In this document: positions 19,149 through 29,726 of the stretch, piece by piece
How positions within the stretch are numbered: position 1 is the first letter of the stretch
How the letters are laid out: each line of letters opens with the position of its first letter
NCBI GenBank assembly: GCA_037893225.1
Contig: JAZGUH010000152.1
Location: forward strand, 62,001 to 126,000
Reading direction: 5' to 3'
Length of the DNA: 64,000 nucleotides
From: Hippasteria phrygiana
Taxonomy: Eukaryota; Echinodermata; Asteroidea; Valvatida; Goniasteridae
The notes under the pieces: model-generated
What the model was told of the DNA's origin: nothing
The model's database searches: none
The model's input: only the letters and a program-made list of their open reading frames with translations
Made by a program: the position numbers and the translations under genes

Positions 19149-19394
19149 ATGTCTACTACTCCAAAGGCAAAGAGGAAAACGTCGTTTAGTGGTGGGGGCC
19201 GTCCTGCCAAATCATCCGCAGAGAAACGGAGGATATTGAGCGTACGGGCAGCCCGGAGAAGGGCCGACCGCTTTCGTCAAGCTGGTGAGGACCGCCTAGC
19301 GAAAGTGGTTGGACCAGCTAACCTAGCCAGATGGAAAACGCTGAGGGACCAAGCACTCAAGTCGGACTTGAGACTGATCATGAAGACAGTATGA
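19149..19394 (+). CDS. Small basic protein or first exon, unrecognised
   Basis: 81 codons, ATG in a good context (GCGAAATGT, A at -3), preceded by a CpG-rich stretch. The protein is strongly basic: KAKRKT near the start, then RRILSVRAARRRADRFRQAG (28-47), then LARWKTLRDQALKSD (59-73). The Arg-rich middle is predicted helical. No zinc-binding pattern, signal peptide or membrane segment. It could be a DNA-binding N-terminal exon of a transposon or of a host gene, or a chance frame. No donor of good quality was seen near its end. Function not assigned. Confidence 0.35.
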   Translation: MSTTPKAKRKTSFSGGGRPAKSSAEKRRILSVRAARRRADRFRQAGEDRLAKVVGPANLARWKTLRDQALKSDLRLIMKTV

Positions 19395-19617
19395 AAGATG
19401 CAGTAGGCCTATTTCCCAGAATTTTGCTGGATAGGTATGTAAAAATGACGTTTGGCAGTGATGCTGTAGGGGCCTGACCATGTCTACCTAGTCACAAAAA
19501 CATATGATGCACAATATGGGGCAGAGGGAGATACACTTTCTTACCGTTGGTGGCGCCATTTAACCTCTGTTTTGTTCTCACTCATAGGCAATTGCAAGGC
19601 GTAGGTCCCTACAAGCA

Positions 19618-19650
19618 ACAAACAAACAAACAAACAAACAAACACAAATG
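19618..19650. repeat. (CAAA)n microsatellite
   Basis: Six or more CAAA units, followed 25 bp later by a G run and a C run (about 19661-19692) that can pair. Confidence 0.7.
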
Positions 19651-19699
19651 GCAACGAGCAGGGGGGGGGGTTCGACCCCCAACCCCCCCCCCCTGGATC

Positions 19700-20607
19700 C
19701 GTGCCTGCTTAGGGCCACTTTTATTCATTTTTTATAGTAGTGATTTACCATCTTGTATACCCCAAAATTGCAACATATTTATGTATGCAGGTGACTCCAC
19801 GTTAACGTGTAGCTCCTCTAGTATTAACGAAATAGAAAGGAACTTGAATGTAGCTCTTGCTAGTATTCACAACTGGTGCCTGAGAAACAAATTAGCATTA
19901 AATGCCAACAAAACCAATGCTTAGGCCTATTGGTTCAAGGCAGAAAATATTCAATGTGTGCATTGCTGATAAGGTTATCGAAAAAGTGAAATCTTGTAAA
20001 TGCTTGGGTGTACATGTAGTTGTTGATGAAACATTAAGTTAGGGTACACATGTTGAATACGTAAGGAAGACTATTTCGTCTAAATTTGGGTGTGTTAAAC
20101 AGAATTCGTGATTACGTTCCCAAAGCAGCCTGCACACACTCTTTGTAAGTGTAGTTATGCCATCTTTAGAGTATTGCTGTACGGTGTGGGGAGGAAGGTA
20201 CATATCTCACGACAATACCCTCAAGCTCAACAAATGTCTAAAAAGAGCCGCATATAATATAATCCGCATATAATCCTTAAATGTACCTCCCTCACCCCCT
20301 CAGCTGATATGTTTGCCAGACTAAATTGGATTCCTTTTAATGAAAGAGTTCAGTCCAAAAAGGCTATCCTTGTTTTAAAAGCCTTAACAAAATTACTCCT
20401 TTGTACATGACAAATCTGTTCACACCACTTACAGTGATTCGTGAAACACGACAATCGACCCAAATGGCACTGAAAGTTCCTTTCGCCAAAAAGGAATGCT
20501 ACGTGACAAGTTTCGCTGTGAGTGGTGCCAGTATATGGAATAATCTGCCTGAACAAATGAGAACCATAAACTCCTTAAGTACATTTAAATCGGAGCTGTA
20601 CTTCTGA
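19700..20607 (+). pseudogene. Decayed non-LTR reverse transcriptase
   Basis: Reads LGPLLFIFYSSDLPS, then FMYAGDST where the catalytic YADD should be, then ERNLNVALASIHNWCLRNKLALNANKT, KCLGVHV, VMPSLEYCCTVWGG and SGASIWNNLPEQMRTINSLSTFKSEL. These are the RT motif 4-7 region and C-terminal region of a CR1/L2-type element, spread over several frames with stops. The active site is mutated (A-G-D for A-D-D) and the 5' part is missing. The last codons (ELYF, TGA at 20605-20607) run directly into SINE copy 3. Confidence 0.75.
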
Positions 20608-20831
20608 CTTCTGACTAGCGCCCACTCGAACAAAGATACTGACAATTTGGGAGACCGCCAACATAGGGCAAGATAGCTCAGTTGGTAGAGCGCCGGTGCG
20701 GTGGCCCGGAGGTCGCAGGTTCGAATCCCGCTCGTACCAGTTTCTTTGTTCACTTTGAAAATGTATTCAAATTTACCTAGTCAGTTTCCCTTGTGGATTG
20801 TGTGACGAATTATAAGTTAAAAAGTCGTATC
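20608..20831 (+). mobile_element. tRNA-derived SINE, copy 3
   Basis: Head GACTAGCGCCCACTCGAACA, tRNA-like part 20667-20738 with intact B box GGTTCGAATCC, and a tail ending at AAAAAGTCGTATCCT. It starts at the stop codon of the decayed RT and ends where the L2-like element's 5' region begins. Confidence 0.8.
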
Positions 20832-21031
20832 CTGAAACGCCACCCACAGTTCATGAAACGTATCATGAAACGCCACCCACAGTTGATTATCACCATGGGG
20901 GGAAGGCAACCTCAGGCAGTCTGTCTACATATATCCCACCTCAACGACGTTATTCCATTCTTCAGCTTCATGCCCTGCGGAGTAATGTACATATTGCTCT
21001 GTCTAAACATACATGGAACTGTTTAAAACTG

Positions 21032-23524
21032 ATGGGCATTATGAAACGTCTGCGAGGAACTAGGGGTGGACGACATCTTAGACGACGCTCAAGACGACTT
21101 TCTGAGACTAGAAGCAATGCTATACCCACTGTCATATCAAACAGAATCCCGTCATCTGTGATACAGGAGACTCGACCAAGAGTTTTAACTTCAGTTAACT
21201 GTCAAGCAGAGGGACCTTTATACAAAGCTTCATTGTTATCACAACAGAGTTCGTCATTTTGTTATAAAATTCCTGTCATCATTAACGAACGACCTTGTTT
21301 GGATCCACAACGTTCTTCTAGTTTAAATTCAAGGACATTGATCAGTATTCCTCGTCTCGAACATGTCCACAGTCACTCTCAGGAAAACGTTTGCCTGGTG
21401 ATGTGCTCTTTAAACGTACGTTCGATAAAAAATAAAATTGCAGACTGGATTGACTATGTTTGTTCTAGTGGGGCAGATTTGTTTGCATTAACAGAAACAT
21501 GGCTCAGAGACGTCGATGATGCCTGCCGGATTCAAGCAACACCACCTGGATACATGTTCTTTGACTGTCCTCGTTCGGGTCGAACTGGTGGAGGCACGGC
21601 GTTGATTGTCCGTGAGGAACTCAAAGTCACCAAACTTGCTGGAGGGGAACATTCATCTTTTGAATTTTCTGAATGGCTAGTCAAATCTAGTTTGCAGTCA
21701 GTGAGGCTAGTTATTATTTATCGACCGCCATATTCCGCTTCTCACCAGGTTTCGGTTACCACATTTTTTACTGAATTTTCAAATTATCTTGAATCTGTTG
21801 TCTTGTGTAGGGAATTATTAGTCATCACTGGAGATTTTAATGTCCATGTTGATGTTGGTCATAACTCTGATACATTGCAATTTCATGAAATGCTTGATTC
21901 TATGAATCTTGAACAACATGTTCATTTTCCAACTCATGTATTAGGTCATACGCTTGACTTAATAATTACCCGTCAATCAGAGTTCATTGTTAATGATCTG
22001 GTTTCTGGTCGTTTGTTTTCTGATCATTTTGCAATTAAATGTAAGTTAAACATTGGACGACCAAATCTATTAGTGAAAACTGTGTCATTTAGGAAGATCA
22101 GTGCTCTTGATCTTGAATCATTTGGTGAAGAAATCACTCTTAGATTAAGTAATCCCTCACTCACGGAAGACAATTCTGATGTTGATGAGCTTGCAAGTTT
22201 TTATGATTCAGTTCTTCGCTCATTGCTTGACTCCTATGCTCCAGTTAAGACAAAAACAATCATTGCTCGACCATTGGTGCCCTGGTTTAATAATGATATA
22301 AAACTAGCTAAATATCAAAGAAGGAAATTAGAAAGAATATGGCGAGGGACTAAATCTCAGAGTGATTTTGTTCTTTTTAGACATATGAAAAACAAGGTTA
22401 CATTTTTGATGAATCAGGCTCGTCGTGATTATTATACAAATCTTATACATGAAACTTGTGGGGACCCAAAGGGATTTTTTAAAGTCTGTGGATCACTCTT
22501 CCGCAGTAAGGCATCCTTTTTTCCTCCGCACTGTGATGATACCGAACTTGCTAATGATTTTGGTAATTTCTTTGTACGAAAGATTAAGGGTATACGATCG
22601 AGGTTGAGTAATGATTTGAATTTACATGTCTCTTTTCAACAGAATCTGGTTTTGCATACTAGTGTGGGCGTTTGTTTCACTACATTTGATTGTTTGTCTC
22701 AGGAGTCTGTCAGGAAACTGATTTCTAGTTCTAGTAAGAAATCATGTTTGCTTGATCGCATTCCTACAAACTTATTTGTTAAGAATATTGATGCATTATT
22801 ACCATTCATCACTGGAATACTAAATAATTCTTTGCAGTCGGGGTGTTTTCCAGAACTCTGGAAATCTGCTGTAGTTATTCCGCTTTTGAAAAAGCCAGGG
22901 TTGGAAGCCAGGGTTGAGAATTTTCGTCCCATTAGTAATCTGCAATTTATTTCCAAGTTGTTGGAAAGAGCTGTAGTTAATCAGTTGCATCCTTATCTCA
23001 TGAAGCATAATTTGTATCCAGTTAACCAATCGGCATATCGCACTCATCACAGTACAGAAACTGCATTACTTAAAGTTAAAAATGATTTATTAATGGCTAT
23101 GAACAGTAAACATGTCTCTTTAATGGTTTTACTTGATTTAAGTGCAGCGTTTGATACACTAGACCACAATATTTTATTGGAGACACTTCGGAAAAATTTT
23201 GGTTTGGGTGGTACTGTTTATAAGTGGTTCAATTCTTATTTGGTCAATAGATCTCAACAAGTTTTGGTTAATGGTAAATTATCTGAGAAGTTTGACTTGG
23301 AGTCGGGTGTTCCACAAGGGTCTTGTTTGGGTCCTCTACTTCTTATTTTGTACACAAGTCAGTTGTTTGACATTGTTGAGCGCCATCATCCTCACGTTCA
23401 CTGTTATGCCGATGATACACAGCTTTATTTGTCTTTTCCACCTGATTTGGAAGGTAGTCAGAATTTGGCTTTGTCATCTATGGAGTCATGTATAAGCGAA
23501 ATACGACATTGGATGCTTGTTTAA
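21032..23524 (+). CDS. Endonuclease-reverse transcriptase of the L2-like element (frameshifted at the end)
   Basis: 830 codons. The N-terminus is basic (RGGRHLRRRSRRLS). The APE-type endonuclease runs from about residue 119, with N128 in SLNVRS, E155 in LTETW, Y230RPP, GDFN (267-270), GHTLDLI (305-311) and SDH (330-332). The RT follows, with ENFRPISNLQFISKLLE, HHSTETALL, LLDLSAAFDTLDH, SGVPQGSCLGPLL and the catalytic YADD at 792-795. The frame stops at residue 830 (HWMLV), where related elements read HWM..N.L.LN.SK. The lost frame continues at 23517, so a small indel near 23520 is the only large defect. The enzyme would nick and reverse-transcribe at the target (TPRT). Confidence 0.9.
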   Translation: MGIMKRLRGTRGGRHLRRRSRRLSETRSNAIPTVISNRIPSSVIQETRPRVLTSVNCQAEGPLYKASLLSQQSSSFCYKIPVIINERPCLDPQRSSSLNSRTLISIPRLEHVHSHSQENVCLVMCSLNVRSIKNKIADWIDYVCSSGADLFALTETWLRDVDDACRIQATPPGYMFFDCPRSGRTGGGTALIVREELKVTKLAGGEHSSFEFSEWLVKSSLQSVRLVIIYRPPYSASHQVSVTTFFTEFSNYLESVVLCRELLVITGDFNVHVDVGHNSDTLQFHEMLDSMNLEQHVHFPTHVLGHTLDLIITRQSEFIVNDLVSGRLFSDHFAIKCKLNIGRPNLLVKTVSFRKISALDLESFGEEITLRLSNPSLTEDNSDVDELASFYDSVLRSLLDSYAPVKTKTIIARPLVPWFNNDIKLAKYQRRKLERIWRGTKSQSDFVLFRHMKNKVTFLMNQARRDYYTNLIHETCGDPKGFFKVCGSLFRSKASFFPPHCDDTELANDFGNFFVRKIKGIRSRLSNDLNLHVSFQQNLVLHTSVGVCFTTFDCLSQESVRKLISSSSKKSCLLDRIPTNLFVKNIDALLPFITGILNNSLQSGCFPELWKSAVVIPLLKKPGLEARVENFRPISNLQFISKLLERAVVNQLHPYLMKHNLYPVNQSAYRTHHSTETALLKVKNDLLMAMNSKHVSLMVLLDLSAAFDTLDHNILLETLRKNFGLGGTVYKWFNSYLVNRSQQVLVNGKLSEKFDLESGVPQGSCLGPLLLILYTSQLFDIVERHHPHVHCYADDTQLYLSFPPDLEGSQNLALSSMESCISEIRHWMLV

Positions 23525-24203
23525 TGGGTTGTGCTTAAATGACAGTAAATCTGAATGTATAATTATTGGTTCTCGTCAACAACTTGCTAAGGTCAATATT
23601 GACAGTGTCCGAGTTGGGGGGTCGGTGGTTTTACCCGTATCTTTGGTTCGTAATCTGGGAGTATGGTTTGATGATAATCTATCGATGAATAAACATATTG
23701 CTAAAACTTGTAAGACAGCATTTTATTATCTCCATAATTTTAAGTTAATTAGAAAGTATCTATCGCAAAAGAGTATGGAGGTGTTAGTACATGCATTTAT
23801 TACAAGTCGGCTGGATTATTGTAATAGTTTATATTACGGTTTGCCAGAAACTCAGATAGGTAGACTCCAACGTGTTCAAAATGCTTGTGCAAGATTGGTA
23901 TGTTTGAAGATTTCTAAGTTTAGTCATATTACTCCTGTATTAATTGATTTACATTGGCTTCCAGTTAAATTTAGAATAAGGTTTAAAATATTATTGCTGA
24001 CATATAAAATTTTGCATGGATTAGGTCCAGAATATTTAACTAAGCTAATCCGTGTTCGGTTACAATCCCGCTATCGTTTGCGGAGTTCAGACAATGGTGT
24101 TTTTCTTTCTTATCCCTCGGTTCATAGTAAGGTTACAATGGGGGACCGTGCATTTGAATGGGGGACCGTGCATGGTTTTTCGCCCATCCCGTATCAGCAA
24201 TAG
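23517..24203 (+). pseudogene. C-terminal continuation of the L2-like RT in another frame
   Basis: Carries LCLNDSKSECIIIG, LGVWFDDNLSMNKHI, SRLDYCNSLYYGLP, RLQRVQNACARLV and LIDLHWLPVKFRI, the usual thumb and C-terminal region. The expected GDRAF..APKLWN.LP ending is replaced by a duplicated GGGGGACCGTGCATTTGAAT word (24139-24175) and an early stop. The element is therefore damaged both at the frameshift and at the C-terminus. Confidence 0.85.
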
Positions 24204-24424
24204 GCTTCTACTGGAGAGTTGAAAAGTTAACCGAAAATAGATCTATTTGTGTAAACATTATTGTATTTGTTTAAATATTTTGTATGAATGTGTATTCAGT
24301 TTTAACTAATAATATGCAGGGCCCCCAATGGAAACCAGTTTTAAACTGTTTGGGCACAACCTAAGTAAAGAAATGTAATAAATAAATCTGGAATGTTGCG
24401 TGGGTGTGCTTTTTACGCAACTTT

Positions 24425-24700
24425 TTCTGAAATTGTCAAGTGTATGGCTATAATGAGTCGTAATGACCGAGTCAAAAGCTCTGTACCAAACCATGCAAAA
24501 CGATTTCCAATCATCTATCATAAATGACGGGCATTCATCTCAATTGTCCAACCTTCCAAAGATTTTGTCGTCAATACGTGATCAATGCTTGCTTCCCATA
24601 GAACTCTGGTCTATTTTGCTCATTGAAAGTGCAAGGACAGATTTGTATTGTCGAAGGAATCACCAGACGGTGGAGACTAGACATATCGTCACAGTTTTCA
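24425..24700 (+). repeat. Dispersed repeat shared with 33700-33975 (inverted)
   Basis: Shared words: CAAAACGATTTCCAATCATC, ATGACGGGCATTC, TGCTTGCTTCCCATAG, AAAGTGCAAGGACAGATTT and GAATCACCAGACGGTGGA. Frames differ between the copies, so there is no sign of conserved coding. Identity unknown. Confidence 0.65.
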
Positions 24701-24765
24701 CGAACAGACGAATTTTGCCTCTCCGCACTAAACTAAAGTTACAAGAAAATCAGGTTTTAAGTGAA

Positions 24766-24962
24766 AACCCAAAATCCATTTTCTGGCAATATTTTTCCCT
24801 TCACAGCCCTATTGTATTAACACGGAGTTCAAATTCGTCTCTTCGTGGAAACCCAAAATCCATTTTCTGGCAATTTTGCCCTTCACAGCCCCGAGTTCGA
24901 ATTTGGCTCTTCGTGATGAAAACCCAAAATCCATTTTTTGGAAATTGTGCCCTTCTCAGCCA
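24766..24962 (+). repeat. Tandem repeat, about 70 bp, 3 copies
   Basis: The core AAACCCAAAATCCATTTTCTGG recurs at 24766, 24850 and 24920, each followed by a TTnCCCTTCACAGCC word. Confidence 0.8.
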
Positions 24963-24970
24963 TAATATAC

Positions 24971-25179
24971 GCCCCAGACTACTTCCTCTGGGGTTACCTG
25001 AAGGAGAGAGTCTACCAGGACAACCCTGACACCATTGAGAGACTGAAAGAAACATCAGGAGAGAAATAAGGAGAATTTCAAGAGACATGTTGGAGAGAGT
25101 TGTCAACAACTTTAATGTTAGGGTGGCAGCTGTGATTCAGCAGCGAGGGGCTTGTATCGAACATGTTATTAATTACTAG
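24971..25179 (+). pseudogene. Mariner/Tc1-type transposase C-terminus
   Basis: Reads APDYFLWGYLKERVYQDNP in one frame, then after a one-base loss near 25048 continues as REIRRISRDMLERVVNNFNVR and AVIQQRGACIEHVINY followed by TAG. D.FLWG.LK..VY...P and the closing helices with IEH.INY are the end of DDE-type mariner-like transposases. The frame is too broken to appear as one open stretch. CTGGACCACCCTGTA at 25320-25334 may be the remaining 3' TIR. The catalytic residues upstream are absent. Confidence 0.7.
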
Positions 25180-25830
25180 AAAAAGTAAGGGAAAAAGTGA
25201 ACATATAAAAATGCTTTTCACAGTAAAAACTTACAGTGGTATCCCACCCCTGGCAGAAAAATCTTGGGGAAAACTGCAACATTTGTAAAAATTATGACAA
25301 AACAAAAAGTGTCAGTAATTCTGGACCACCCTGTAGGCCCTACTTGTTGGTTTTTAACCACACAGAAAAGTAAAACTGTTTTTTGTTCGATATTACTAAG
25401 TGCAAAAGCTTAACCATGCAGAAGATCTAAATTTGTTTGGTGGTGTGTTTTTGTGTTGCTTTTGTTTTATGTTGGCTAACTATAACAGGCTACATGCATG
25501 TAGACCTACATCATGCAGATCATTTTGAATTGTATTGCAATTTCAACCAAATATCCCTCACACTCGCATGTTTATGTGTTGTAGTTGGTCAAGCAATAGA
25601 CAGAGCTACAGTCATGTGTACGTTTGAGAACTAGTAAAACAAAACTTGAAAGGCCTATAGAATCAAATGCTGAATGAAAGTATAGAGAATTTGGCATGAT
25701 GAACACAAGTACATGTACGGGTTCGATTACTCAGTCATCATGGCATTGACACAAATCGTGGTTTATGCAGTTTAGAAAATACCCATTGTCAAATGCCAGG
25801 AACCTCCGATACCGTGTGTGTAAAAAGTGA
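25180..25830. other. Mariner 3' flank and unassigned DNA
   Basis: Up to about 25334 this is probably the 3' UTR/TIR of the mariner relic. Beyond it, no gene or repeat was recognised. Confidence 0.35.
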
Positions 25831-25834
25831 CTGC

Positions 25835-26480
25835 ACCTCATGCACCTGTGCACTAGCACATATTTGTCCCAAAATCATGAACACTTGAGGCTCTTGTCGA
25901 GAAACGTCTGAGGCACTTGAAGTGATAGTGTCACTTTTACCACTAGCACCTCATGCAATATTTCCACTAGCACCACTTTGTCCCAAAATCATGAACACAT
26001 GAGGTGCACTTTACACCTCATGCACATGAGGTGTTTCATATTTGCGACCTTACTTGCACATAAACTGCGTGTATGTTTTCACTTCAGCCGTATCTGGACT
26101 TGCACTTGAAGTGCTATTACCACTAGTACCTGAGGCATTATACAAAATAGGGCAGTTCATGTGCTAGTGGGTTGAGCAGCTTGACAAGCACCTGAGCTGC
26201 TGAAGTGAGAAAAACACCTCACGTGTTCATGATTTTGGGACAAATTGGTGCTAGTGCATGCTCATGTGCTAGTGGTTTGAGTGCTAGTGGCCTTCTAACT
26301 AACACCTCAAATGATGCACATGGTCACAATGCCCAATCACGATGAACACATGAGGTGTTTTGCACTTCAGAAGCTAAAGTGCGCATCAGGTGTATACAGT
26401 CACCACAACACATTGACTGCGAGGCGAGCTGCAGCTGCTGTTTCAAGTTGTATAATGCCTCAGGTACCTCAGGTGTTTCT
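25835..26480. repeat. Degenerate inverted repeat of CACCTCATG / CATGAGGTG words
   Basis: TTTGTCCCAAAATCATGAAC occurs at 25864 and 25978 on the plus strand and reversed (GTTCATGATTTTGGGACAAA) at 26225-26244. Words CACTAGCAC, GAGGTG and CACCTCA fill the space on both strands. The block folds around about 26090. No coding content. Confidence 0.6.
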
Positions 26481-26774
26481 CTGGAGACAAAAATACAAGA
26501 ACATGGCTCGAATTCATTGTTACAATTCTTCTGAAATGTTTCTTTAATCTTGTAATCTTTCAATTTATATGTATTGTAAATGATTTTAAAAAGAACAGTT
26601 GGACAGTGTTAGAACGCTTTGCTTATATTCAAAGAATTTACTGACCATACGTGTGGAAGACTAAATTCTTGATGATAAACCAGATTATCCTCAACTCTAA
26701 ACATATCACATACATCAAATATTAAGTGTACAGAACTAACCTCGGCTGGTTTTCAACTGTAAACCTATACAAGT

Positions 26775-27170
26775 ACAGTTTGTCTCCACTCTCAATATCC
26801 TCAACACTTACAAGATCTTTAAAATGATAGACTAAGAGAGTACCTGTTTAGAAATTATGAAATATTTCAGGTACAACAATAAAGTGTCCATTTTAGAAAT
26901 GATGAAATATTTCAGGTACAATAAAGTGTCAATTGTACAGCTCACATTAACAGTTTGTCCTCATTTTCAATATCCTCAACACTTACAAGATCTTTAAAAT
27001 GATAGACTAAGAGAGTACCTGTTTAGAAATTATGAAATATTTCAGGTACAACAATAAAGTGTCCATTTTAGAAATGATGAAATATTTCAGGTACAATAAA
27101 GTGTCAATTGTACAGCTCACATTAACAGTTTGTCCTCATTTTCAATATCCTCAACATTTACAGCAAGTTA
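26775..27170 (+). repeat. Tandem repeat, 175 bp unit, 2 full copies plus part
   Basis: TCAATATCCTCAACACTTAC starts at 26792 and 26967, and in part at 27142: exactly 175 bp each time. Inside each unit GAAATTATGAAATATTTCAGG and GAAATGATGAAATATTTCAGG form a nested duplication. The two full units are nearly identical, so the duplication is recent. Confidence 0.9.
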
Positions 27171-28604
27171 CCTATTAACAGTTTGTTTTCGCTTTCAAGA
27201 TCTTCAACATTTATAGAAAGACCTTAAGAACAAATGAAAGACTTGTCGATTTAGATGCGCATTGCTGTACAGCTTCAACCGAAGACTCCTGTATCTGAAA
27301 AACAATAAAACACAGTAAAATAGGATTTAAATATTTAATACTTTTAAGACCTGAATGACTAAGTGGATAGCATTTTACTTATGACTAGTATACATTTTTG
27401 TTTTAGCTGAATGATATCAAATGCGATTTAATCTCCTGTTACATGTACTTAAGTAATTAATTTGTAGAGGAGAAACAACCTTTAGTCATATTCTTTCAAA
27501 TTTAGTTTGAACAACGGTTTTTGTTTCTGAAAACTTGCATCATGAGAATACAATTAATATAATAAAATGTTGCAATGGCTACCAAAGAAAGATGCTGAAT
27601 AGAGATTCCAGAGGGATATTATTCCAAATTGGAGACTGGGTGGCAGATTGTATCACCAACATCAATCTAGAACTATGTTCAAATACTTATTCAAGTCACA
27701 ATGATCAGGACTTTGCTACAAATTTGAGAGGTCTCTTGTATGCCAGTTACTATCCACTAATAGATGGATTAATGAGTGAAGTGTCAGATAAACTACTGTG
27801 GGAGGTATTGATCATGCAATAAAAAACAAACGGATGCAATCTTTGTTAATAATGATCTCTGAGGATTCTAGGAAAAAGGTATAAATCACATCAAAACATG
27901 CTGAGGAGAGTGTTTTGACATGAGGCGTGTGGCATCCTTGAAATTACTGCTATGAGTTAAGAGTCTATAATTTCTTACCGAAATAACTCAACTCCATCCA
28001 CACTCTTGATCCAGCAGCTAAAGGGCTTCGAAGTTTTCTTTTGGCTGTCAAAACATTTATAAATAAATTGAGATGAATTCAGACACAATTGCTTAAATAA
28101 TTAAATTATGGGGTTTCGGATATAAAGTAATGCGTACCTTATTCAAACACCTATAGGATATAAGAACACAGTCTCATACAAAAATGCATGCGCTATGGAT
28201 TTTATAAATTGTTCAATTTATCTTGAGAATAATACAAATTCTGATAGACCATCAATGAGATAAACACGGAATGTTTTTGAAGAAACTTGTTTCAACTTTG
28301 CAAAATAGTTGTGCACTGTGAATGATTTCTTTCATGCTTTATGCAGAAAGCCAGGGGAAAACCATTGCCAAGTTTTATAACCGGAGGAAAAATATAATCT
28401 TTACTTTTTTTTAATGAAAAGAGTTTGTGCATGTCTATTGTTGTTGTAATTCTTTCTAGTAATGAAAGAATTCCTTAATAGTGCATATATCGCATTGTAG
28501 CTGGAAAGCCTGAACCTGTAGGAAGACGACAAAGAATTTTTTCAGTTTCAGAGGTGAGAGAAAAAAACAGAATATCAGGGCAGGGATTGAAAATCCAACC
28601 AACA
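27171..28604. other. Unassigned, one unrecognised 95-codon frame
   Basis: The frame at 27535-27822 (plus) reads LFQIGDWVADCITNINLELC and LRGLLYASYYPLIDGLMSEV. It has no motif I know and codon use typical of AT-rich non-coding DNA here. It could be a transposase relic or chance. The rest shows no gene. Confidence 0.25.
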
Positions 28605-28680
28605 TGTCGTCCTTGTGGGATTTGAACCCGGGTCACAGTGGTGGAAGGCGAGGAAATACCACTAAACCAACCCGACTCCC
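28545..28680 (-). mobile_element. Second tRNA-derived SINE type
   Basis: On the minus strand GGGTTGGTTTAGTGGTA (A box) is followed about 30 nt later by GGGTTCAAATCCC (B box) at 28615-28632. The acceptor halves do not pair, so it is not a tRNA gene. The sequence after the B box (TTTCAATCCCTGCCCTGA) would be the SINE body. Unrelated to the 3.3-kb SINE. Confidence 0.55.
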
Positions 28681-28885
28681 AAAGCTCTTAACAAATTAAT
28701 ACCTTTGAGGGTTCACTCGGGACCATCCCAGGTTGATCAGGACATTGCTGTATTTGTTTCTGTAGTAGTCCATGGCACAAACATTCCAGTAAAAGTGGTT
28801 ACACTGGACATTTTAACGTTAGTTAAAGGATTTTACTTTCCGCAAACTGTAACGTTAGTCTGTCTAGTGTAGTGTGTACTACTAA

Positions 28886-29491
28886 GTTAAAGGGACACAT
28901 TGCCTTCAAATGTCATGAAATTTTACTGTTTGGAAATGTTCCTTATCTTTTATAAGAGTTGTTCATGCAAAAAAACACGTATAATGTGTTGTAATTAGTG
29001 ATTAGTGATTACGAAACAAAAACATTGGCCGCTTACCCCTGACATCTGACCCGCGATACATAGACGTATTTCCAGTACTAAATACCACCGTCTAATGCGC
29101 AAAATACGCTGTAAGAGTCTTTAGGCTGGCGCCGCAGCCAGTGGCCTTGTGAACCTATCAGATGATCGCCAGGTACAATTCTCTACCTCTCGACATATCG
29201 CCAGTGCTGCGCGCCGTGCCACAGTACATCAAAATGGATCAACAGAACGTACTTCAACCAGATGCGACTGGAAATACGACTGGTGAACACAGTCCGCCAT
29301 TTTGTGGAGTCAAAAATTTGGTTCTACAAAATGGCGGACTGCTATTTGTCACGAAATTAAACAAAAACCACGCAATTTGAAGGGATAGTTATGTGAATCT
29401 TTATATTCTACTTTTAAAAAAGCTTCCCAACCATATCCATTTCAGTTTTATAGCCTAAATCGCAAAATCCAAAGCAATGTGTACCTTTAAG
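28886..29491. mobile_element. TIR element, about 605 bp
   Basis: The left end GTTAAAGGGACACATTGCCTT mirrors AGCAATGTGTACCTTTAAG at the right, with few mismatches over 18 bp. The interior has a GC-richer centre and one strong hairpin (29291-29340). No transposase. No clear target duplication. Confidence 0.6.
29291..29340. repeat. Hairpin with perfect 15-bp stem
   Basis: AGTCCGCCATTTTGT / ACAAAATGGCGGACT with a 20-nt loop. The CGCCATTTTG core is YY1-like (GCCATnTTG). Lies inside the 605-bp TIR element. Confidence 0.6.
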
Positions 29492-29726
29492 TAAGGCCTA
29501 GTTTCAGTCTATTCAGTCTATGGCAATCCGCTTCGTTCAACCATAGTTTTGATATTGGCTTATGAAGTGCTCATGCTTACCTTCGATGTTTGAAGCAATT
29601 CCATCGTTAATTCCGTTTTCACGGATATAATCTACAAGTTCTTCACACTGAGAGAAAGCAGACATCCGACGCCATGATGACATGTCGACACGTAACGTAA
29701 ACGTACACTCACGGTCACATAAATGG

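Larger units (their letters stand above)
20836..24390 (+). mobile_element. L2/CR1-like non-LTR retrotransposon, near full length
   Basis: A 5' region with a GAAACGCCACCCACAGTT duplication (20836-20883), one long ORF with endonuclease and RT, a 3' UTR with GGGCCCCCAATGGAAACCAG, and a terminal AATAAATAAA (24378-24388). No separate ORF1 is visible. The 5' limit is uncertain because the copy abuts a SINE. Confidence 0.85.

Noticed and set aside
26775..27170. Exon duplication
   Set aside because: The 175-bp units have no open frame or splice sites; a plain tandem duplication.
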